A stretch of DNA of 64,000 nt from VRUE01 sp036265675 (GTDB taxonomy: Bacteria; Actinomycetota; Thermoleophilia; Solirubrobacterales; 70-9), in contig DATAOP010000047.1 in NCBI GenBank assembly GCA_036265675.1, forward strand, positions 25,646 through 89,645, given 5' to 3'. The number at the start of each line of letters is the position of its first letter. The first letter of the stretch is position 1. This document shows positions 7,810 to 13,868 of this stretch, one piece after another. The notes beneath the pieces were generated by a model that was given only the letters and a program-made list of their open reading frames with translations, ran no database searches and was not told the origin of the DNA. The position numbers were made by a program, and so were the translations under genes.

Positions 7810-8535
7810 TTACGGCTCCTCGACCTCCCGGGCGGCGAAACGGAACCCGACTCCCCGCACGGTCTCGATGTAGCGGGGGTGACCGGGGTCATCGCCGAGC
7901 TTGCGGCGCAGCCAACCGATGTGCACGTCGAGGGTCTTGGTCGTGCCGAACCAGTTGACGTCCCACACCTTCGCCATCAGGTCCTCGCGGCTGACCACCC
8001 GGCCTGCGTTTCGCATCAGCTCGGTGAGGAGGTCGAACTCCTTTCGCGACAGCTCGAGCTCGTCGCCCCCGAGGGTGGCGAGGCGCGCCGCCGGGTCGAG
8101 CTCGAGGCCGCCGACGCGAATTGGCTTCTCCTCGGAGACGGCGGCGTCGCGGGTGCCGCTGCGGCGGAGGACCGCCCTGATCCTCGAGATCACCTCGCGG
8201 GCGCTGAAGGGCTTGACGACGTAGTCATCGGCGCCGAGCTCGAGGCCGACGATCCGGTCCATCTCGGTGCCGCGAGCGGTGAGCATCACGATCGGCACGT
8301 CGGAGCGGCGCCGAAGCTCGCGGCAGACGTCCCGCCCGTCGCCATCCGGAAGGCTGAGGTCGAGCATCACCAGGTCCGGCTCGGCCTCCGCGGCCAGCTC
8401 GAGGGCGCCGGCCGCGGTTCTGGTGACGACGGCTTCGAACCCAGCCCGCTGCAACGCCTCCGCGAATGGCTCCGAGATCGAGTCCTCGTCCTCGACGACG
8501 AGGATGCGGCCGCCCGGCGCGGACGTGATCGCCAT
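7810..8535 (-). CDS. OmpR/PhoB-family response regulator
   Basis: 241-residue two-component regulator. The receiver domain (about 10-125) has the acidic pair in VVEDED, the phospho-acceptor Asp in VMLDLSLPDGDG, the Thr in MLTARG and the Lys in VKPFSAREV. The C-terminal winged helix (about 140-235) has the OmpR pattern LSRKEFDLLTELMRNAGRVVSREDL...VDVHIGWLRRKLGDDPGHPRYIETVRGVGFRF (family reading TLDVHI). It is translated just ahead of its kinase. It diverges from the redox operon starting at 8675, which makes that operon an obvious target candidate. Confidence 0.95.
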   Translation of the reverse strand: MAITSAPGGRILVVEDEDSISEPFAEALQRAGFEAVVTRTAAGALELAAEAEPDLVMLDLSLPDGDGRDVCRELRRRSDVPIVMLTARGTEMDRIVGLELGADDYVVKPFSAREVISRIRAVLRRSGTRDAAVSEEKPIRVGGLELDPAARLATLGGDELELSRKEFDLLTELMRNAGRVVSREDLMAKVWDVNWFGTTKTLDVHIGWLRRKLGDDPGHPRYIETVRGVGFRFAAREVEEP

Positions 8536-8563
8536 CGGCCCACTGTAACGCCGCGGATGTTGG

Positions 8564-8613
8564 CCCTTTCCGCCCTGGGATCAGGTTTTGCCATCCCTTT
8601 ACCCGGCCCTGGG
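8564..8613 (+). promoter_or_regulatory. paired CCCTTT...CCCTGGG direct repeats in divergent promoter
   Basis: In the 139-base gap between the response regulator and the redox operon, CCCTTTCCGCCCTGGG (8564-8579) is followed by CCCTTTACCCGGCCCTGGG (8595-8613). The CCCTTT halves are 31 bp apart, about three helical turns. OmpR-type regulators usually bind direct repeats, so this is a candidate operator, but the two copies differ in length. The operon's first gene has a clear AGGAGGT ribosome site at 8661-8667. Confidence 0.3.
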
Positions 8614-8674
8614 CTGAGCTTGGCCAGGCCCTACTCACACTGGGGACAAGTTCGTCCACCAGGAGGTAGAAGAG

Positions 8675-9313
8675 GTGAAGAACGCAAAGTCACGTATTGC
8701 CGCTGCCGCCACCGTCGTCGGGCTCGGCGGGCTCGCCGGCGTCGCTCTCAGCGCCGGCAGCAATAAGACGGCTCCGGTCGCGGTCAAGCCGCTCGTCCGC
8801 ACCAAGGTGATTCGGCAGACGGTCCACGTCACCAAACACCACAATCCGAAGCGCCCACCCGCCGGAGGGGCCCCTGGGGGCTCCTACGCCGGGTCGGCGG
8901 CGGGCGCGGCGGGAAGCTCCACCTACCCCACTTCAGCGGCGCCGGTCACGACCTCCGCCAGCGGCTCGTCAGCGACTGCACCGGCGCCCCCCTCGAGCAC
9001 CGAATCGTCGCCGGTGGTCACCCAGACCAGCGGCGGCACGGCACCCTCGACCAACACGGCAGGAGGGCATACCGGGTCGTCCGCAGCCCCCGCGCCGGTC
9101 GTCACCCACACCAGCGGCTCCCATTCCGGATCGGGCGGCGGCGCGCACACCGCGCCGACCCACACCGCGCCGGTCGTCACCCACACCAGCGGCTCGAGCG
9201 CCGGCTCGGGCGGCGGCGGAGGAACCTCCGCTCCGGTCGTCACCCACACCAGCGGTGCGGGCGCGGGCGGTGGCGAGGGACCCGATCACGAGACGGGTGA
9301 CCACGGTGACTGA
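8675..9313 (+). CDS. exported low-complexity protein with PVVTHTSG repeats
   Basis: 212-residue protein with an N-terminal hydrophobic export segment (IAAAATVVGLGGLAGVALSAG, residues 8-28). A basic/beta stretch VRTKVIRQTVHVTKHH follows, then a long Ser/Thr/Gly/Ala/His-rich ectodomain. Four repeats start at residues 113, 141, 166 and 187: PVVTQTSGG, PVVTHTSGSHSGSGGG, PVVTHTSGSSAGSGGG and PVVTHTSGAGAGGG. A VTTSAS motif lies at 91-96. It ends in an acidic/His tail (EGPDHETGDHGD) and shows no catalytic domain. It is the first gene of the ApbE operon, with a strong ribosome site. It could be a structural or O-glycosylated surface protein, or a flexible cofactor carrier. Confidence 0.75.
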   Translation: MKNAKSRIAAAATVVGLGGLAGVALSAGSNKTAPVAVKPLVRTKVIRQTVHVTKHHNPKRPPAGGAPGGSYAGSAAGAAGSSTYPTSAAPVTTSASGSSATAPAPPSSTESSPVVTQTSGGTAPSTNTAGGHTGSSAAPAPVVTHTSGSHSGSGGGAHTAPTHTAPVVTHTSGSSAGSGGGGGTSAPVVTHTSGAGAGGGEGPDHETGDHGD

Positions 9314-9608
9314 TCGACCCGAATCGGCAGCTCCCCGAGGAGCGGCGGCACGGCGGCGGCGTCCGGGCATCGGCCCTGTCATCTGGGGCGCGGTCGCACT
9401 GTTCGCCGCGCTCTTTGCGCTCCTCACCTACCAGCTCAGCTCGAGTCAGCCTCCGGCGCCTCGACCCGTTCTGGTCCGCAAGGTGATCAAGCGTCGCGTG
9501 GTCACGACCGTCGCCCCGACCCCGGGACAGGCTGCGGTCACGACAAGCGGCGGCCAGGTCGCGGCCCCGCCATCCGAATCCCCCCCGGTGACGACCGGCG
9601 CCTCCTGA
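9306..9608 (+). CDS. small anchored protein ending in TTGAS (possible ApbE substrate)
   Basis: From GTG 9306, which overlaps the previous stop, the product has 100 residues. It has a basic cytoplasmic N terminus (RGAAARRRRP), one membrane helix (PVIWGAVALFAALFALLTYQL, about 24-44) and a 55-residue outside tail. The tail contains RPVLVRKVIKRRVVTTV, similar to VRTKVIRQTVHVTK of the upstream protein, and ends SPPVTTGAS. The last four residues TGAS fit the general [ST]GA[ST] pattern of sites to which ApbE attaches FMN. The next gene is apbE, one base downstream. There is no FMN-binding domain around the motif, so flavinylation is a hypothesis. An alternative start is GTG 9297. Confidence 0.7.
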   Translation: MTDRPESAAPRGAAARRRRPGIGPVIWGAVALFAALFALLTYQLSSSQPPAPRPVLVRKVIKRRVVTTVAPTPGQAAVTTSGGQVAAPPSESPPVTTGAS

Positions 9609-9609
9609 G

Positions 9610-10581
9610 ATGAGCGAGCACGACGTCATCTTCGATGCGATGGGCAGCCACGTCCGCCTGCTGATCGGCGAGCCCGGTCCGGGCACGACTCCGGCGCCTG
9701 CCGCCGCCGAGCGGGCGAGGCAGTTCATCGTCGATTTCGATGCGACCCTCTCGCGATTCAAACCCGACAGCGAGCTCTGCGCTCTGAACGCGGACGAGCG
9801 CGAACGGGTTCCCGCCTCCGAGCTGCTGCGGGCCGCGGTGAAGGCCGGGCTCGGTGCCGCCGAGCAGAGTCGCGGGCTCGTCGACCCGACTCTTGTTGGT
9901 GAGATCGAGTCGGCCGGCTATGCCGCCTCGCGCGCCGGGGTGCCCGGAGCGCCCCTGGGCGCGGCGCTCGCCGAGGCTCCCCCCCGACATCCCGCCCGGC
10001 CCAATCCGGCGGAGTGCTGGCGTCGGATCGAGGTCGACGACACGCACGGAACGATCCGCCGCCCGCCCGGGGTCCGCTTCGACACCGGCGGCTCCGGCAA
10101 GGGCCTCGCGGCCGACATGGTCGCCGGCCTCCTCCACGGCTACTCCCGATACATCGTCGACTGCGGCGGCGACATCAGGATCGGCGGCCCCGATGCTCTC
10201 CTGCGCCCGTTCGAGGTCTTCGTCGAGCATCCCCTGACCGGCGAGCACGCCTTCGTGCTCAAGCTCGGCTCGGGCGCGGTGGCGACGTCCGGCCTCAACG
10301 TGCGGATTTGGCGCGGCCGCGACGGTCGCTACTCGCACCACCTGCTCGACCCCGCCACGGGTGAGCCGGCGTGGACCGGCTTGATCGGCGTCACCGCTCT
10401 TGGCGACGACGCAGTGGAGGCGGAGACCTTCGCCAAGACGGCCCTTCTCTCCGGGCCCGAGGGCGGGCGGGCCGTGCTCGCTGAGCGCGGCGGCCTGATG
10501 GTCCACGACAACGGCCGGATCGAGACGGTCGGGCCGCTCAGCGCCAGGCCGCGAATCCGGCTGCCGGGGGCAGTCGCGTGA
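9610..10581 (+). CDS. apbE: FAD:protein FMN transferase (ApbE)
   Basis: 323-residue flavin transferase that moves FMN from FAD onto a Ser/Thr of a target protein. Seen: SRFKPDSELCALNA near residue 50 (the family SxFxxxSEL..LN pattern), VRFDTGGSGKGLAADM, YIVDCGGDIRIGG, HHLLDPATGEPA and the late acidic/Thr element AVEAETFAKTALL for Mg-FAD binding. No signal peptide or lipobox is visible (it starts MSEHDVIFDAMGSHVRLL), so it may act in the cytoplasm before its target is exported. It lies between the small TTGAS protein and the ferric-reductase-like membrane protein, with one-base and four-base junctions, so it is firmly part of this operon. Confidence 0.95.
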   Translation: MSEHDVIFDAMGSHVRLLIGEPGPGTTPAPAAAERARQFIVDFDATLSRFKPDSELCALNADERERVPASELLRAAVKAGLGAAEQSRGLVDPTLVGEIESAGYAASRAGVPGAPLGAALAEAPPRHPARPNPAECWRRIEVDDTHGTIRRPPGVRFDTGGSGKGLAADMVAGLLHGYSRYIVDCGGDIRIGGPDALLRPFEVFVEHPLTGEHAFVLKLGSGAVATSGLNVRIWRGRDGRYSHHLLDPATGEPAWTGLIGVTALGDDAVEAETFAKTALLSGPEGGRAVLAERGGLMVHDNGRIETVGPLSARPRIRLPGAVA

Positions 10582-11201
10582 ACGGGGCGGCCTCGGAAAC
10601 CCTCCAGACGCACGGCTGGTGGCTCGCCAGCCGCGCCTCCGGGCTGGTCGCGCTGGTCCTGGTGACGATCTCAGTCGGCATCGGGCTCGCGATGGCCGGC
10701 AAGGTGATGCGTCGCCCCGGCCTCTCGCGGAAGCTGTTGGCGATCCACGAGCACACCGCGCTGGCCGGCATCGTCACGATCGCCGTCCACGGCATCACCC
10801 TGCTCGGCGACCCCTGGCTCCATCCCGGGATCGGCGGCGTCACGATCCCCTTCACGCTCGGCTTCCGGCCCCTCTGGACCGGCCTCGGCATCATCGGCGG
10901 CTACCTCGCCGCTCTGCTCGGGCTCAGCTTCTACGCCCGCAGGCGGATCGGGCCGCGCCTCTGGCGCAGGGCCCACCGGGCAACCGTCCTCGTCTACCTG
11001 CTGGGGCTGGTGCACGCGATAGGCAGCGGCAGCGATGTCTCGGCGGTGTGGTTCCGCTGGTGGGCTCTGGCGACGACACCGGTGATCGCCGGCCTCTTCC
11101 TCTACCGCGCACTCGCCGGGCGCCTGCGGAGTGCGCAGCGGCCGGCACCACGGCTCCGACCCGTACCGATCTCACCGACCCCCGTTCCCGAGGAGGCATG
11201 A
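10578..11201 (+). CDS. ferric-reductase-like haem transmembrane protein
   Basis: 207-residue membrane protein with about six helices, of the ferric reductase-like transmembrane domain type. Histidines sit in spaced pairs typical of bis-haem ligation: H57/H59 (LLAIHEHTALAG) with H71 (IAVHGITLLGD), and H133 (RRAHRATVLVYLLG) with H146 (LVHAIGSGSD). It lacks a fused FAD/NAD domain, and the reductase is encoded by the next gene. The likely role is carrying electrons across the membrane between the cytoplasmic reductase/ferredoxin and an extracytoplasmic acceptor. GTG start overlaps the apbE stop (GTGA). The C-terminal tail is Pro/Arg-rich and cytoplasmic. Confidence 0.9.
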   Translation: MNGAASETLQTHGWWLASRASGLVALVLVTISVGIGLAMAGKVMRRPGLSRKLLAIHEHTALAGIVTIAVHGITLLGDPWLHPGIGGVTIPFTLGFRPLWTGLGIIGGYLAALLGLSFYARRRIGPRLWRRAHRATVLVYLLGLVHAIGSGSDVSAVWFRWWALATTPVIAGLFLYRALAGRLRSAQRPAPRLRPVPISPTPVPEEA

Positions 11202-12391
11202 TGGAAGACGACGGAGTTCTGATCGCTGGCGGCGGCCTTGCTGCGCAGCGTTGCGCCGAAACGCTCCGCCGCCGCGGGTACGACGGACCGGTGCGGATGG
11301 TGTGCGCCGAGCCGTACCCGCCCTACGACCGCCCGCCACTATCCAAGGAGTTGCTGGCGGGAGCGGTCGAGGAGGGCTCGATCGCCTATCGCCCGGCCTG
11401 GTGGTACGAGGAGAAGGAGATCCAGCTCCTGCTTGGGGCACGCGCCGAGGCTCTCGAGCCCGAGACCCGCGCGGTCAGCCTCGAGGGGGGCCGAATGCTG
11501 CGTTACGACAAGCTTCTGATCGCAACCGGCAGCGCTGCCCGGGCCCTGCCGTTCCTCGCGGGCTACGAGAACGTCCACGCGCTCCGCACCCTGGCCGACG
11601 CGCGCAGCCTGCGGCGGGAGCTGGCGCCGGGGGCACGGCTCGCGATCGTCGGGGCCGGCTTCATCGGCCAGGAGGTGGCGGCGACCGCCCGCCGCCTCGG
11701 GGTCGAGGTGACGCTGATCGAGGCGCTTGCGACGCCGCTCGAGCCGATCCTCGGCAGCGAGCTGGGTCGGTGGTTCGCCCAGCTGCACCTGAGCGAGGGA
11801 GTGCGGGTGATCACCGCGGCGATGCTCGAGGGCGCGCGCGGCGCGGGCCGCGTCGAGGAGCTGGTCCTCCAGGACGGGAAACGGGTTGCCTGTGACGCGG
11901 TCGTGGTCGGCGTCGGGACCAGCCCGGCGACCGGGTGGTTGCGGGGCAGCGGCCTCGACGAGGCAGGGGTTCGAACCGACACCTCCGGGCGCGCCTCCTT
12001 GCCGGGTGTCTTCGCGGCAGGCGATGCCTCGGTCCCGTTCGACCCCCGATTCGGCTGCCACACTCGCACCGAGCACTGGGATGCCGCCGCCTGGCAGGGC
12101 GCCGCCGTCGCCCAAGCCATGCTCGGCGACTATCCGGGCACGCCGCCGCTGCCCAGCTTCTGGAGCGACCAGTACGGGCTGCGGATCCAGTACGTCGGGC
12201 ATGCCCACCGGGCGGACGCGGTGGTCGTCGAGGGCGACCCCGACGAACGCAACTTCGAGGCCATCTTCACCCGCGGCGGCGCTCCGGTCGCCGGGCTGAC
12301 GGTCGACCGTCCACGTTCGATCCCGGGCCTGAAGAAGCGCATCGAGCGCGGGCATTGGCCCGCGAAAAGCAGAGGAGAGGAGGCAGCATGA
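11201..12391 (+). CDS. FAD-dependent pyridine nucleotide-disulfide-type ferredoxin reductase
   Basis: 396-residue flavoprotein of the rubredoxin/putidaredoxin reductase type. The FAD site is at the N terminus (GVLIAGGGLAAQRCAETLRRRG), with PYDRPPLSKELL following it as in CamA-like reductases. A second Rossmann motif for NAD(P)H is LAIVGAGFIGQEVAATARRLG near residue 150. The FAD-closing motif is SLPGVFAAGDASV. There is no redox CxxC, as expected for ferredoxin reductases. It would pass electrons from NAD(P)H to the ferredoxin encoded next. Tandem ATGs occur at 11198 and 11201; I prefer 11201 for its spacing from GAGGAGG. Confidence 0.93.
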   Translation: MEDDGVLIAGGGLAAQRCAETLRRRGYDGPVRMVCAEPYPPYDRPPLSKELLAGAVEEGSIAYRPAWWYEEKEIQLLLGARAEALEPETRAVSLEGGRMLRYDKLLIATGSAARALPFLAGYENVHALRTLADARSLRRELAPGARLAIVGAGFIGQEVAATARRLGVEVTLIEALATPLEPILGSELGRWFAQLHLSEGVRVITAAMLEGARGAGRVEELVLQDGKRVACDAVVVGVGTSPATGWLRGSGLDEAGVRTDTSGRASLPGVFAAGDASVPFDPRFGCHTRTEHWDAAAWQGAAVAQAMLGDYPGTPPLPSFWSDQYGLRIQYVGHAHRADAVVVEGDPDERNFEAIFTRGGAPVAGLTVDRPRSIPGLKKRIERGHWPAKSRGEEAA

Positions 12392-12594
12392 CCTACGTCC
12401 CGGTGGTCGACCCCGCTGAGTGCAGCGCCCATGGCGACTGTGTCGAGATCGCGCCCGAGGTTTTCCGGCTCGACGATGTGGCGGTCGTCATCGGCACGGG
12501 CCCGTACGAGAAGATCCTCGAGGCCGCCGAATCCTGTCCTGCGGTCGCGATCTCCGTCGTCGACGATGAGACAGGCGAGACCGTCTTCCCCTGA
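12388..12594 (+). CDS. small [3Fe-4S]-type ferredoxin
   Basis: 68-residue ferredoxin with three cluster cysteines: CSAHGDC (C12 and C18) and C50 in ESCPAVAISV. The position between the first two cysteines usually filled by a fourth Cys is replaced, as in CYP-type actinobacterial ferredoxins, so a [3Fe-4S] cluster is likely. It overlaps the reductase stop by four bases (ATGA) and has GGAGAGGAGG upstream. Together they make an NAD(P)H-reductase-ferredoxin pair at the end of the ApbE operon. Confidence 0.93.
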   Translation: MTYVPVVDPAECSAHGDCVEIAPEVFRLDDVAVVIGTGPYEKILEAAESCPAVAISVVDDETGETVFP

Positions 12595-12630
12595 AGGTGG
12601 CAGGCCCGCCAAACCAGGCTCGAGCCGATC

Positions 12631-12647
12631 GCGAGCGGGAGGCTCGC
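12631..12647. terminator. weak hairpin between convergent genes
   Basis: GCGAGC-GGGAG-GCTCGC forms a perfect 6-bp stem in the 76-base gap between the ferredoxin and the convergent Rieske gene. There is no U-tract on either side, so it is at best a weak or factor-assisted stop. Confidence 0.3.
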
Positions 12648-12670
12648 ATCACCAGTAGGGGGCACGACGC

Positions 12671-13810
12671 TCAGCTCGGGATCGCGTACAGCTTGCCACC
12701 GGCTTCGATCACCTTCTTCGGTTCGAGCCCGGCGGGCGGTGGGCCGGCGATGACGGCGCCGGTGTTGGGGTTGTACTCGCCGCCGTGGCAGGGGCAGAAG
12801 ATGACTCCGTTTTCGTAGCCCACGGAGCATCCGGCATGAGTGCAGACGGCGCTGAAGGCAGCGAGGCTGCCGTCGCTTGCCCGGATCAGGATGTCGGGTT
12901 CGCCGCTGACTGGATCGGAGTAGGTGGCGGCAGAGCCTGCCGGCAGTTGGTTGCCGTTGGCGAGCTCGACAGCGTTTTCGGGTACCGACGGAGTTCCAGT
13001 CGGCTTCGCGCGGCCGGTCGGTTTCGCGGGCCCGGCCGGTTCCGCTCCGCCGTGGCCGCCCGCGCCGCCGCCGGTCTTTTCGGGCTTCGGGCCATAAGCC
13101 TGACCCTTCTTATGGCTCCCTCCCCCTCCGGCCTTGCGAGCGCCGAGGGCTCGGGGCGGGGTGAAACTGCCCTTGACGAGCGCCGAGGCCCCGGCAATCG
13201 CAAGGGCGAGCCCGCCCAGCTCGAGCAAGGCGGCACGGCGGCTGTAGGCGCCGGGGATCGGGTCGATGCGAATCGGTGGTTCCGTCCCACCTGGAAGCCG
13301 GCGCCAATAGGTCTCGAACGCAGTGTCGAGGGCGGGCTGACCCTCGGCGCCCGCGATCACGAACGGGGTCCAGGCGAAGGTGAACACGAGGTCGGGGCCA
13401 AGGAAATACGGGGTTGTGTGCCAGCTGGCGGTGAGGAAGAGGAGGAGGTTGAGGCCCATGCCCCCGGCCGCCGCCCAGCGCGTGTAGAGGCCGAGGAGTA
13501 CGAGGAGGCCGATCAGGATCTCGGTCAGGGCGACTCCAACACCGGCGATTTCGGGGATCGGGATCGCGAAGGCGCGGAGGATGAAGCCGCCGGGGGTTCC
13601 GTTGGCGAAGCCTTCGAGCTGGGTCCCGATGTAGGTCGGGGCGCCTGGGTGCAGGAAGCCGGGGTCGCTCAGCTTCTGGATGCCCGCGTAAAGGAACGTG
13701 CCGCCGAGGAAGAGCCGCAGGGGCATAAGGGCCAGCGCCAGCCGTTGCACGGCGTCAGCTTGGGGTCGCCGGATAAATCCACGATCACGCACCCGTGAGA
13801 ATTCCCTCAT
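12671..13810 (-). CDS. DoxX membrane domain fused to Rieske [2Fe-2S] domain
   Basis: 379-residue fusion. Residues 20-160 form a DoxX/DoxD-like four-helix membrane domain (LALALMPLRLFLGGTFLYAGIQKLSDPGF...). Residues 189-212 are a Tat-like internal anchor (SRRAALLELGGLALAIAGASALV). A Gly/Lys/Pro linker spans 215-275. The Rieske domain occupies 280-379 with C323-T-H325-A-G-C328 and C339-P-C341-H342: two Cys and two His for the cluster plus the disulfide pair. DoxD and Rieske-type modules suggest electron transfer to or from the quinone pool on the outer face. It converges on the ferredoxin gene and starts 58 bases from the divergent Kelch gene. ATG 13810 has only a weak ribosome site. Confidence 0.9.
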   Translation of the reverse strand: MREFSRVRDRGFIRRPQADAVQRLALALMPLRLFLGGTFLYAGIQKLSDPGFLHPGAPTYIGTQLEGFANGTPGGFILRAFAIPIPEIAGVGVALTEILIGLLVLLGLYTRWAAAGGMGLNLLLFLTASWHTTPYFLGPDLVFTFAWTPFVIAGAEGQPALDTAFETYWRRLPGGTEPPIRIDPIPGAYSRRAALLELGGLALAIAGASALVKGSFTPPRALGARKAGGGGSHKKGQAYGPKPEKTGGGAGGHGGAEPAGPAKPTGRAKPTGTPSVPENAVELANGNQLPAGSAATYSDPVSGEPDILIRASDGSLAAFSAVCTHAGCSVGYENGVIFCPCHGGEYNPNTGAVIAGPPPAGLEPKKVIEAGGKLYAIPS

Positions 13811-13868
13811 AAGAGATTTCTTCGCGACGCCTAATACGTGATTTAGCGGGGGGCCCGATGCTCCGTCC

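Noticed and set aside
9011..9274. CRISPR-like array
   Set aside because: The repeats are in-frame coding repeats with low-complexity spacers of the same composition, and no cas genes are near.
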